Shown: piece after piece, positions 1-6,178 of the stretch
Layout of the letters: every line of letters starts with the position of its first letter
How positions within the stretch are numbered: position 1 is the stretch's first letter
Origin: Actinomycetota bacterium
Lineage (GTDB): Bacteria > Actinomycetota > UBA4738
NCBI GenBank assembly: GCA_005885015.1
Contig: VAYG01000165.1
Coordinates: 3,515-9,692 of the forward strand
DNA: 6,178 bases
Reading direction: 5' to 3'
Position numbers and translations under genes: made by a program
Notes under the pieces: generated by a model
What the model was told of the DNA's origin: nothing
The model's input: the letters and a program-made list of their open reading frames with translations, nothing else
Database searches by the model: none

Positions 1-321
1 GCCCCCCAATCGGGTGCGTCCCTTCAGGCTCGCCTTCTGTCGGTCCCGGAAGGCACTGCTCAGCTGCCGTTCGAGCGTGCCGGCCCTCAGCGCGTCCAGG
101 AGCTCGGAGCACGGTACGTCCACGACGAGCTCCATAAGACGGTCGTCGTGGAGACGGGACCGGCTCTTCTGATACTGCCACAGGATGACCAACTTCCCGC
201 TCTTGCGGACACGCTGCGTCGCGCTCATTCGGCCGCCGCAGGGCACGCGGCTTGGGCCCCCCAGGGGAACCTCGCCGCCTTCGTCCCACGCCTCGAGCGG
301 ACCCAGGATCCGGAACTCCAT
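1..321 (-). pseudogene. AfsR/SARP (BTAD-type) transcriptional regulator, N-terminal remnant, frameshifted, cut by window edge
   Basis: Reading the minus strand from the ATG at 321, the first 23 residues are MEFRILGPLEAWDEGGEVPL followed by GGP. This is the usual opening of actinobacterial AfsR/SARP regulators, which begin with an OmpR-like winged helix followed by a BTAD domain. Family members continue GGPKQRALLA. Here that continuation (GGPKPRAL) is found only in another frame, consistent with one base lost from the G run (C run at 257-262 on the plus strand). The ATG frame itself stays open to base 1 (107 codons), but after residue 23 it reads unrelated sequence, and the alternative frame also stops resembling the family after about eight residues. 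A Shine-Dalgarno GAGAGG (329-334 on plus) sits 7 nt before the ATG, so the start was probably once functional. An unrelated small gene starting at 228 (minus) is possible but has no clear ribosome site. Remnant status is inferred; the N-terminal match is by eye. Confidence 0.5.
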
Positions 322-454
322 CTGCCTGCCTCTCAGGACGCTGATAGCTGTTGCTGGTCTGAAACGGGCCTGAAACCCGGCGACCGCATCCTGCCAGACA
401 GCAGCCGCCGACGTGGCCGGGCAACCGCAGGGCCGCCGGCGCTGGAGCGAGGTG

Positions 455-484
455 AGGAGGCCGCGATGCCGGCCCTGAAGGAGG
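455..484 (+). promoter_or_regulatory. Two overlapping-context Shine-Dalgarno sites for the beta-propeller gene
   Basis: AGGAGG at 455-460 lies 5 nt before the ATG at 466. AAGGAGGT at 478-485 lies 8 nt before a second in-frame ATG at 493. Both are full-strength sites, so the start is ambiguous by nine codons. I prefer 466 because the resulting N-terminus, LKEVEEMVTQ, resembles the LKEV-x-EMVT opening I recall from related sigma-linked propeller proteins. No upstream start in this frame (the first is at 148) has a comparable site. Confidence 0.6.
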
Positions 485-1608
485 TCGAGGAGATGGTCAC
501 CCAACGGACACCGCCCAAGCCAGACGCCGTCGAGCGCCAGCGGAAGCGGCAGATGCGTCACGAGATGAACCGGAAGCTCGGGGGCCTTGCGGCCTCGGCC
601 GCGATCATCGTCGTGTTGGCGCTCCTTGCGGTCTATCTATCGGAGGGAGATGGCGGTCGGCAGCCGGCGACCTCGGGTACGACCGACACTCCGGTCGTGC
701 CGTCCGCCACGAACGCCCCCTGGTTCACGCCTCCTGGCGCGCCTGCCGTAACGACGGCCCCGTGGGTCACGACGACCGCGACGCCCGAGGTGGACTACGT
801 GATCGACGTGAACACCGGTGAGATGACCCCGCTCCGCCGGGCGATCATTCATTCACTCGCTCCGGCAGTCATGGGTAGCCGATACGCCGCCTCGCCCGGT
901 GGCTCGACCCTCGCCTACGTCGGGACTGGCGACGATGGCAGCCCCCAGATCTTCGTCGCGGGGATGGACGGCGGCGGCGTCCGCCAGATAACGCACGATC
1001 CGACGGGTGCCGAGTCGCCGGCCTGGTCGCCGGACGGAATGATGATCGCCTACGCGGGCGGCAGCGGGGACGTTCGGAACCTCTTTGTCCTCGAGGTCGC
1101 CACAGGCGAAACGAGGCAGGTCACCGACAGACCCAGGAACGTAGGGAATCCCCAGTTCACGCCGGACGGCTCGTCGCTCCTGTACACGGACGGCACCAAT
1201 CAGGAGCCGTTGCTCGTCACCGTGCCGGTCGCCGGAGGGAGGACCCAGATCCTTTTCCGCCTCCACGGGGGACTGGAGGACACGGGGAACGGCTCGCTGT
1301 CCCCCGACGGTTCGCTCGTGACTTTCCTTGGCGGCGGCTCCCCGACATCGGGCGAAGTCGAGCATTGCGGGCCGTGCCGGTGGGTGGCCAACGCCGACGG
1401 CACCGAACTGCGCGTCATCCCCGGATGGGTGTCGAGTCCTGCGGGAACCTGGTCCCCCGATGGCAGCCGGATCGTCGTCATGGACGGGGGCGACGGTCTC
1501 CCCAGCGTCATCATGGTCGTCGACATCGCGACGGAAGCGGCCACGATCGTCGCCAACGGGCAAGCGGCGATCTGGCTCGACGATCACACGCTGCTCGTCG
1601 ACGTGTGA
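466..1608 (+). CDS. Membrane-anchored TolB-like (PD40/WD40-type) beta-propeller protein
   Basis: The protein has 380 residues from the ATG at 466. It has a short, very basic cytoplasmic segment (about 1-37, rich in Arg/Lys/Gln), one hydrophobic helix (about 38-58, LAASAAIIVVLALLAVYL), a Pro/Thr-rich linker (about 65-107), and then a beta-propeller to the C-terminus. The propeller shows PD40-type blades marked by SPGG, WSPDG, FTPDG, LSPDG and WSPDG turns, each followed by a hydrophobic strand (for example IAYAGG), plus TolB-like phrases such as RQITHDPTG. The charge pattern predicts the propeller lies outside the membrane. Such proteins are thought to bind proteins or ligands; no catalytic residues are visible and the exact role is unknown. 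In my memory, close relatives often sit next to ECF sigma factor genes, but none is visible here; the divergent neighbour is the regulator remnant. The only two cysteines form a CGPC motif at about residues 301-304. The gene looks intact. Confidence 0.85.
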   Translation: MPALKEVEEMVTQRTPPKPDAVERQRKRQMRHEMNRKLGGLAASAAIIVVLALLAVYLSEGDGGRQPATSGTTDTPVVPSATNAPWFTPPGAPAVTTAPWVTTTATPEVDYVIDVNTGEMTPLRRAIIHSLAPAVMGSRYAASPGGSTLAYVGTGDDGSPQIFVAGMDGGGVRQITHDPTGAESPAWSPDGMMIAYAGGSGDVRNLFVLEVATGETRQVTDRPRNVGNPQFTPDGSSLLYTDGTNQEPLLVTVPVAGGRTQILFRLHGGLEDTGNGSLSPDGSLVTFLGGGSPTSGEVEHCGPCRWVANADGTELRVIPGWVSSPAGTWSPDGSRIVVMDGGDGLPSVIMVVDIATEAATIVANGQAAIWLDDHTLLVDV

Positions 1609-1621
1609 CGGCTCCTCATCA

Positions 1622-1639
1622 GCCTCCCTTCGCGGAGGC
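1622..1639. terminator. Short hairpin after the propeller gene, possible weak terminator
   Basis: GCCTCC (1622-1627) can pair perfectly with GGAGGC (1634-1639) around a six-base loop, 13 nt after the propeller stop codon. No T tract follows on the plus strand, so it is not a standard intrinsic terminator. The right arm is also the acceptor 3' strand of the tRNA-like sequence on the minus strand, so the pairing may be incidental to that element. Confidence 0.25.
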
Positions 1640-1696
1640 GGACGGGAATCGAACCGGCGTCCAAGCTCTCGCCGACAGGCCGGCCTTGAAGACCGG
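1633..1696 (-). tRNA. tRNA-Sec-like sequence (anticodon TCA), 3' half only; probable tRNA fragment
   Basis: On the minus strand a 5-bp anticodon stem (CCGGT/GCCGG, 1692-1696 with 1680-1684, one T-G pair) closes the loop CTTCAAG, which places anticodon TCA at 1689-1687. This is the UGA-reading loop of selenocysteine tRNAs (E. coli selC has CTTCAAA). A long variable arm follows, which can fold as a bulged six-pair stem capped by GAGA. The T arm has the loop TTCGATT (1653-1647), but its 5-bp stem contains one C-C mismatch. An acceptor-like strand CCGCCTCC (1641-1634) and G discriminator come next; no CCA is encoded. The expected 5' partner GGAGGCGG and a D arm are absent upstream (I read through to about 1800). 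It therefore looks like the 3' half of selC, as left at integration sites or by decay, rather than a working tRNA. A functional but unusual tRNA-Sec is less likely. Confidence 0.5.
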
Positions 1697-1778
1697 GCTC
1701 AGGACCCAGACTTTGCGGAGTTAGGGGACTAACAGGGTAGGCCTCGGCGAGAAGCCGGAGAGTCGTCGATCCACGCTT

Positions 1779-2401
1779 GTGGACGGTGTGTGGACGGACG
1801 GGAGTAGCTGGTCACGTCTCAGTACCCGAGGAACGCACGAACGCGAGCTCAGGCGATTCGAATGGCGCGTCCTAGATAGAGAGCTGCTTGCTCACGTCAT
1901 CGATGTGGACGTGGAGAAGGCGAAGTCGACTGCCCTGGCCCTCCAGACCGATATCGGCGATGCGCTCGAGGATCTGCGCGATCTCGCCCGGGGGATCTAT
2001 CCGCCGCTGCTCGCCGACAAGGGCCTCGTGGCCGCTCTGGAGTCACAGGCTCGGCGGTCGCTGGTTCCCTTCGAGATCGAGGGTGATGGGATCGGGCGTT
2101 ACCCCCGTGATGTCGAAGCGGCCGTCTACTTCTCCTGCCGGAGGCCCTCCAAAACATCGCGAAGTATGCGCAGGCATCCAGAGTCAGCGTCCGCATATCC
2201 GATGGCAACGACCGGGTCCGATTCGAAGTGGTGGACGACGGGGTGGGGTTCGACGCTGGTGAAGCGACCTACGGCACGGGGCTCCAAGGCATCGCCGACC
2301 GGCTCTCAGCGCTCGGCAGGGAGATGGATCTCCGGTCGACCCCCGGAGCGGGCACCAGCGTGAGGGGGGAGCTTCCGATCATGGGGGCGCCCGAACGATG
2401 A
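1779..2401 (+). pseudogene. NarL-family sensor histidine kinase, truncated and frameshifted remnant
   Basis: Two reading frames together encode the C-terminal part of a HisKA_3/HATPase_c kinase, which would phosphorylate a LuxR-type response regulator. Frame one (open from the GTG at 1779, family-like from about 1875) gives the second dimerisation helix and linker: EKAKSTALALQTDIGDAL, then DLARGIYPPLLADKGL, then DVEAAVYF. Near 2139-2141 one base appears to be missing. The other frame then continues EALQNIAKYAQASRVSVRIS (N box), VVDDGVGFD (G1 box), GTGLQGIADRLSALG (G2 box) and STPGAGTSV, ending at TGA 2399-2401. Upstream of about 1870 the expected H-box (HDGAQQ type) with the phosphoacceptor histidine, and any sensor region, are missing in all frames I read. 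The GTG at 1779 has no ribosome site and is only the limit of the open frame. No response regulator gene follows. Repairing the frameshift alone would not restore kinase function. Confidence 0.75.
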
Positions 2402-2595
2402 GTCTGGCCGGGTCGGCCCACGCTCGGTCGGGAGTCTCACCCGGCCGAAGCAGACCCAGCCCATCGATGTAACCGAGGCCTAGCCCGCCCTCACACCAAA
2501 CTCCAGCCGCTTGCCGCCGCCTTCGGGGCCTTCGGGCGATACGGAGAGAGCCCTCCTCGGCGATATCTAGTCAGAGGAGCGACCTCTCTGGAGTC

Positions 2596-2602
2596 AGGAG
2601 GG
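2596..2602 (+). promoter_or_regulatory. Shine-Dalgarno site AGGAGGG before the protease gene
   Basis: AGGAGG lies 5 nt before a GTG at 2607 that is in frame with the signal peptide. The alternative ATG at 2652 gives a more standard signal peptide (MARLKKPIVVALAF) but is preceded only by the weak GAAG. The strong site favours the GTG, with a longer N-terminal leader of 15 residues. Confidence 0.5.
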
Positions 2603-2606
2603 CGAT

Positions 2607-2927
2607 GTGCTGGCTGTGGCGATCCGATCGCGACAGTGGCCAACCGAAGCGATGGCGAGGCTGAAGAAGCCGATCGTCGTCGCGCTGGCGTTCGTCCCAT
2701 TGACCCTGTCTCTCCAGGGGATGCTCGGCGGGCAGGCAGTCCCCGGCGCGGCCCCCAAGGGAACGACGGTGAACGTCATCGTCCGGGAAGCGAAGCCATC
2801 GTCCACCGAAGCGGAGCGACTGGTCGGCGGGATGGGCGGAACCGTGGCCCACGAGCTCCCGATGGTGGGTGGGTTCTCGGCGCGACTTCCAGCGGATGCA
2901 CTCCCGGAGACGGCCGTATCCGCATGA
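2607..2927 (+). pseudogene. Signal peptide and I9 propeptide of an S8 protease, out of frame with its catalytic domain
   Basis: This frame encodes a secretion signal: basic MARLKK, hydrophobic PIVVALAFVPLTLSL, and a likely signal peptidase site near GGQA-VPG. A partial Inhibitor_I9 propeptide follows: a TVNVIVREA strand, the helix STEAERLVGGMGG, and VGGFSARLPADALPE. In subtilisin relatives the I9 domain helps the protease fold and is then removed. The end of the domain (helix plus last strand before the catalytic core, roughly ten residues) is missing. The frame runs to TGA at 2925-2927, while the expected continuation DGRIRM lies in the next frame from about 2909. A small deletion of a length not divisible by three near 2905-2915 would explain both the shortening and the frame change. 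It is annotated as the broken 5' part of the protease gene; an independent secreted propeptide is an alternative. Confidence 0.65.
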
Positions 2928-4240
2928 GCAGCCTGGATCTGGGAGGGCTCCTCGGCGGAGCGGATTCGTTCCCAATCAACAAGGTTTGGAAGCAGAGCAT
3001 CCGTCTTCCATCCGCCTACACAGGTTCTGGGGTCACCGTTGCCGTTCTGGACACGGGAATCACCCGCGTGACGGACCTGGGAAACCGGGTGCTGGCGCGG
3101 GTCGACTTCACTCCCGACCACAACGGCTACGACGCGTATGGGCACGGGACGCACATGGCAGGCCTGGTCGCGGGGAACGGCGCGCTCTCAGGGGGAACGT
3201 ATGCAGGCGCCGCCCCCAAGGCCAACGTGGTCTCGGTGAAGGTCGCGGGGAGAGACGGCTCGACCGATGTGTCCGTGGTCATCGCCGCCATGCAGTGGAT
3301 CGTCACGCATCGCTCCACCTACAACATCCGGGTGGTGAACCTGTCGTTCGGAACGGACGCTATCCAGAGCTACCTCCTGGACCCGCTGGACTACGCCGTG
3401 GAGCAGATGTGGCGGTCCGGCATCGTTGTCGTCGTGGCCGCGGGAAACCGAGGCTCGCTGCCGGGCACGATCAACAAGCCGGCGGACGACCCCTTCGTCA
3501 TCACCGTCGGCGCCGCTGATCTCGTCGGAACCGCGAGCACCAGCGACGACGTGGTCGCCGACTTCTCCAGCCGCGGCCCCACCCACGACCTTGTAACCAA
3601 GCCCGACCTCGTCGCGCCGGGGGTGGGTATGGTGTCCAATCGAGCCCCGGGGAGCACGCTGGACCTCGAGCATCCTGCTGCCCGGGTGGGGGACAGCTAC
3701 TTCAAGGGTTCGGGCACGTCACAGGCTGCGGCGATCGTCTCGGGGGTTGCCGCCCTGATGATCCAAGCGAAACCGTCCATCACTCCGGACGTGCTCAAGG
3801 CCGTGCTCATGGGCACCGCCAACAAGAACATGGGGGGCCTCCTGGGCTTCCTGGGGCTGAGCGGCGCCGGAGCCGGGCTGGTCGATGCGACTGCGGCAGT
3901 CAATGCCGCCCTGGCCGGTACGTACGCGAGCAAACCGGCGAACAAGGGCCTGCTGAATGTCGGGTCGACGGGACTGGGGCTCGTCCAGCTCAGCCGGGAC
4001 TCCAGCGCGCTCGTGTACTCGGACCTGAACGGCGACGGTGTGCTGGACTTGGTCACGGGCGAGGTGGACGCTCTCGGCAGCGCCTTCCTGGGCAGCACGT
4101 GGTCGAAGGCGTGGCCCGACAACCCGTGGGCTCCCTACGTCTACGAGGCCGTCGGATGGGACGGCAAGACGTGGGGTGGCAAGACCTGGGGGGGAACGTC
4201 CTGGGGCGGTAAGACCTGGGGCGGCAAGACCTGGGGCTGA
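2924..4240 (+). CDS. S8 (subtilisin-like) serine peptidase catalytic domain with Trp/Lys repeat tail
   Basis: From the ATG at 2924 this frame encodes 438 residues; homologous sequence begins slightly upstream (DGRIRM). All catalytic residues of peptidase family S8 are present: Asp in VAVLDTGI (codon 3050-3052), His in GHGTHMAG (first His, 3143-3145), oxyanion Asn in VAAGNRG (3446-3448) and Ser in GSGTSQAAA (3719-3721). FSSRGP and KPDLVAPG also match the fold. After the catalytic core (to about 3925) comes a segment with a calcium-loop-like DLNGDGVLD (4022-4048), then a Trp-rich stretch ending in five G-K/T-T/S-W-G repeats. The enzyme should be secreted and degrade proteins, but its signal peptide and propeptide are in the preceding frame. 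The ATG overlaps that frame's TGA as ATGA, and the nearest ribosome site (GGAG, 2906-2909) is 14 nt away. This is probably one frameshifted gene; restart at 2924 would give a protein without an export signal. Confidence 0.85.
   Translation: MSSLDLGGLLGGADSFPINKVWKQSIRLPSAYTGSGVTVAVLDTGITRVTDLGNRVLARVDFTPDHNGYDAYGHGTHMAGLVAGNGALSGGTYAGAAPKANVVSVKVAGRDGSTDVSVVIAAMQWIVTHRSTYNIRVVNLSFGTDAIQSYLLDPLDYAVEQMWRSGIVVVVAAGNRGSLPGTINKPADDPFVITVGAADLVGTASTSDDVVADFSSRGPTHDLVTKPDLVAPGVGMVSNRAPGSTLDLEHPAARVGDSYFKGSGTSQAAAIVSGVAALMIQAKPSITPDVLKAVLMGTANKNMGGLLGFLGLSGAGAGLVDATAAVNAALAGTYASKPANKGLLNVGSTGLGLVQLSRDSSALVYSDLNGDGVLDLVTGEVDALGSAFLGSTWSKAWPDNPWAPYVYEAVGWDGKTWGGKTWGGTSWGGKTWGGKTWG
4163..4237 (+). repeat. 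Five tandem 15-bp repeats encoding the C-terminal GKTWG tail
   Basis: Five consecutive 15-bp units run directly into the protease stop codon at 4238. Four units read G-K-T-W-G and the third reads G-T-S-W-G. Units one, four and five are nearly identical at the DNA level (GGCAAGACCTGGGGC type), differing mainly in third codon positions. Tails of W-containing short repeats occur in other secreted actinobacterial S8 proteases as I recall, without a role known to me. The repeat could gain or lose units by slippage without changing frame. Confidence 0.95.
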
Positions 4241-4250
4241 TGCGCCGGTC

Positions 4251-4254
4251 GGAG
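4251..4254 (+). promoter_or_regulatory. Shine-Dalgarno GGAG deciding the GTG start of the GGDEF-EAL gene
   Basis: GGAG is placed 8 nt before the GTG at 4263. The next in-frame methionine (ATG at 4353) would remove the basic N-terminal segment and start inside the first membrane helix, so the GTG is preferred. Confidence 0.55.
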
Positions 4255-4262
4255 CCTTCAGC

Positions 4263-6178
4263 GTGACGTCACCCGATCGGGACCGGGGAAGGGGTGGCCG
4301 CATCCTCGGCCGGCTGTCCGGTGATCAGCGCATCTGGGTGGTGAGTTCGTGCATGGCTGCCGCCTCCTTGGTGCTCTACCTGGCGATCGCCCGCTCCTTC
4401 GAGCCGGTCCACCCGCCGCTCCTGCCTTGGTGGTCGCTCGCGGCGATGTTCGGTTTCGCCGAGGTCTTCGTCGTGCAGTTCGAGATCAGGGACGACACGA
4501 TCTCCTTCTCCCTCAGCGAGTTTCCACTCGTGCTGGGTCTCTTCTTCGCCCATCCGGGAAGTCTCGTCCTGGGCCAGCTCACCGGCGCGGCTGCGGCGCT
4601 GACCCTGCGCCGCAGGCAGAAGCTGATCAAGCTGGCCTTCAACCTGAGCCTGCTGTCGCTGCAGGCCTGCCTGGCGCTGGTGCTGTTCCATCCAGTCGTT
4701 TCCCTGGGTGACCCCCTCGGGCCGGCTGGCTGGGCGGCGGCGTTCCTGGTCACGCACTCGTTGGACATGCTCTCTTCCCTCGCGGTGGCCCTGGTCATCG
4801 CGCTGAAGGAGTCCAGCCTGATGGTCCTTCGGGGAATCCTCGGGGTGGGGACGGTGATCACCTTCGCCAACACGGGTCTCGCCTTGCTCGGCGTGATCGT
4901 CGTGTGGACTCACCCCGTCTCCAGCTGGCTGCTCGTGGTGGCCGGCGCCATCGTGTTCGTCGGTCTGCACGCGCACGGCTCGCTCCGCCGGACGCACAAC
5001 AAGCTTCGTGTCCTCTACGAGTCGAGCCGCGCGGTCGAGACGGCCACCGACACGGAGTCGATGCTCTTCACCATCCTGTCTCGAGCCAGGGACATGCTTC
5101 GTGCTGAGATCGCGGAGATCACCCTCTTCGGAGACGCTCCCGACGATCCCGCCTCGAGGGTGATCCTGGGACCCCAGGCCCGATGGGACGTTCGCCACGC
5201 GGTCCAGCTGGACCCCACGCAGGGCGTGTGGGCGCGCGTGGTTGCGGAGGAACGGGGGGTGCTCCTCCCTCGCCCCATCCGGAGCGAGCGCCTTCGGGCC
5301 CACTTTGGCGACAGCGGGATCCGCGACGCGATCGTGGTGCCCATGCGGGCAGAGGCCCGAGTGATCGGAACCATGCTCGTGGCCAATCGCATGGGGGGCC
5401 TCGCCTCCTTTGGCGAAGAGGACCTCAACCTGCTCGAGACGCTGGCCCGACATACGAGCGACTCGTTGGAGTTGGGACGCCTCTTGGATCGGCTCCGGCA
5501 GGAGGCGGCCACGAACGAGCACCTCGCCTTGCACGACGTCCTCACTGGTCTGCCCAACCGCGTGTGGTTCCTTCAGCGATTGGATGAGGCAATCCAGGAG
5601 GTCAGCGACGGTTCCCTCCTGGCGGTGATCCTGATGGACCTGGATCGCTTCAAAGAGGTGAACGACACGCTGGGCCACCACAACGGAGACGAGCTGCTGA
5701 AGGAGATGGGTCGCAGGCTCGGGGAGCTCGTCCAGGGTCACGCTGTGGCCCGGCTCGGGGGGGACGAGTTCGCCGTGCTCCTCTCGAAGATCCCCGGTCC
5801 ACAGGCCGCGCTCTCCAGGGCCAGGGAGATGGTGCGGTCGTTGGAAGCGCCCTTCGAGGTCCAGGGCCTTCGGATCGACGTCAGAGCGAGCGCAGGTGTC
5901 TCGCTCTTCCCGACGGACGGGGAGGACGCCAGCACGCTCCTGCAACGTGCCGACGTGGCCATGTACGTGGCGAAGGAGGCTCACAGCATCTGCGAACGCT
6001 ACGCGCCGGACAAGGACCCCTACAGCCCGGCGCGGTTGTCGCTGATCGGTGAACTGGGGGCCGCGTTGGAGGATCGAGAAGTTTTCCTGGTGTACCAGCC
6101 CCAGGTCGATCTGACGTCGGGACTCCTCACGGGGGTGGAAGCGCTGGCACGCTGGGAGCATCCAAGGCGCGGAATGGT
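4263..6178 (+). CDS. Membrane GAF-GGDEF-EAL protein (cyclic-di-GMP synthesis/breakdown), 3' end outside window
   Basis: The open frame gives 638 residues to the right edge with no frameshift. Residues 1-23 are basic and polar. About 24-238 form seven or so hydrophobic helices, a MASE-like membrane sensor I cannot name. About 250-405 look like a GAF domain (ending GTMLVANRMGGLASFGEEDL), followed by a short helical linker. The GGDEF domain (about 422-580) starts HDVLTGLPNR, has the metal-binding stretch MDLDRFKEVNDTLGHHNGD and an intact GGDEF at 499-503, so diguanylate cyclase activity is plausible. The usual RxxD inhibitory site five residues before GGDEF is absent (VQGH). The EAL phosphodiesterase domain starts near 594 (VYQPQVDL, EALARWEHP with EAL at 626-628) and is cut by the window. 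Which activity dominates cannot be told. The gene starts 22 bp after the protease stop and could be cotranscribed with it. Confidence 0.92.
   Translation, partial: MTSPDRDRGRGGRILGRLSGDQRIWVVSSCMAAASLVLYLAIARSFEPVHPPLLPWWSLAAMFGFAEVFVVQFEIRDDTISFSLSEFPLVLGLFFAHPGSLVLGQLTGAAAALTLRRRQKLIKLAFNLSLLSLQACLALVLFHPVVSLGDPLGPAGWAAAFLVTHSLDMLSSLAVALVIALKESSLMVLRGILGVGTVITFANTGLALLGVIVVWTHPVSSWLLVVAGAIVFVGLHAHGSLRRTHNKLRVLYESSRAVETATDTESMLFTILSRARDMLRAEIAEITLFGDAPDDPASRVILGPQARWDVRHAVQLDPTQGVWARVVAEERGVLLPRPIRSERLRAHFGDSGIRDAIVVPMRAEARVIGTMLVANRMGGLASFGEEDLNLLETLARHTSDSLELGRLLDRLRQEAATNEHLALHDVLTGLPNRVWFLQRLDEAIQEVSDGSLLAVILMDLDRFKEVNDTLGHHNGDELLKEMGRRLGELVQGHAVARLGGDEFAVLLSKIPGPQAALSRAREMVRSLEAPFEVQGLRIDVRASAGVSLFPTDGEDASTLLQRADVAMYVAKEAHSICERYAPDKDPYSPARLSLIGELGAALEDREVFLVYQPQVDLTSGLLTGVEALARWEHPRRGM

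Noticed and set aside
148..465. N-terminal extension of the propeller protein from an upstream GTG at 148
   Set aside because: The added 106 residues are low-complexity, lack a ribosome site, and overlap the divergent regulator start and the intergenic gap.
853..1587. A 244-codon minus-strand open frame
   Set aside because: It lies opposite the propeller gene and shows no domain or ribosome site; a shadow of high-GC coding.
1609..1696. Circularly permuted tRNA, since GGAGGC follows the acceptor 3' strand on the minus strand
   Set aside because: The following bases do not make a D arm or anticodon 5' strand and run into the end of the propeller gene; the anticodon stem is already complete locally.
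1633..1800. tmRNA 3' domain
   Set aside because: A real anticodon arm with TCA and a long variable arm is present, and neither the tmRNA 5' end nor a tag-peptide frame is visible.
2399..2606. Small response-regulator gene starting at the ATGA after the kinase
   Set aside because: The ATG at 2398 gives only 24 codons with no recognisable sequence before TAA.
2925..2927. UGA at the end of the I9 frame read as selenocysteine, given the nearby tRNA-Sec-like sequence
   Set aside because: Translation past this UGA in the same frame gives no S8 sequence; the protease continues in the other frame.
4269..6161. A 630-codon open frame on the minus strand
   Set aside because: It is antisense to the clear GAF-GGDEF-EAL gene. 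Its composition (rich in Arg, His, Gln, Glu) and lack of any recognisable domain are typical of the mirror frame of a GC-rich gene.

Overview
This window is GC-rich, and three things suggest an uncultured actinobacterium-like genome. They are the NarL-type kinase wording (DLARGIYPPLLADKGL), an AfsR/SARP-type regulator N-terminus (MEFRILGPLE), and a membrane-anchored PD40 propeller next to a tail-repeat subtilisin. This assignment is inference from remembered family patterns; no search was run.

Layout. The left edge (1-321, minus) starts like a BTAD/AfsR-family regulator but loses the family signature after about 23 residues at a G-run frameshift. Divergent from it, after a 144-bp gap with good Shine-Dalgarno sites on both sides, is an intact membrane-anchored beta-propeller protein (466-1608, plus). 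Next come a small hairpin and a minus-strand sequence resembling the anticodon-to-3' half of a selenocysteine tRNA (1633-1696), with no matching 5' half. I recognise nothing in 1697-1860. A two-component histidine kinase remnant follows (1779-2401, plus); it lacks its phosphoacceptor H-box and is frameshifted near 2140. The 205 bp after it (2402-2606) hold no gene I can support.

The right half carries a secreted subtilisin-family protease. Its signal peptide and I9 propeptide (2607-2927) lie in a different frame from the complete catalytic domain (2924-4240); the two frames overlap as ATGA. The catalytic ORF ends in five perfect-length 15-bp repeats encoding G-K/T-T/S-W-G. After a 22-bp gap comes an intact multi-pass membrane GAF-GGDEF-EAL protein (4263 to the right edge), cut within its EAL domain.

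Read together, the left 3 kb holds three disrupted genes and a partial tRNA, while the propeller gene, the S8 catalytic frame and the GGDEF-EAL gene read cleanly. This fits either a local patch of gene decay and recombination or indel errors in the assembly. The protease and the cyclic-di-GMP protein are close enough to share a transcript, but no functional link can be shown from sequence alone. I did not find a convincing new multi-gene system. The best leads are the tRNA-Sec-like fragment, the Trp/Lys tail repeat and the split protease.
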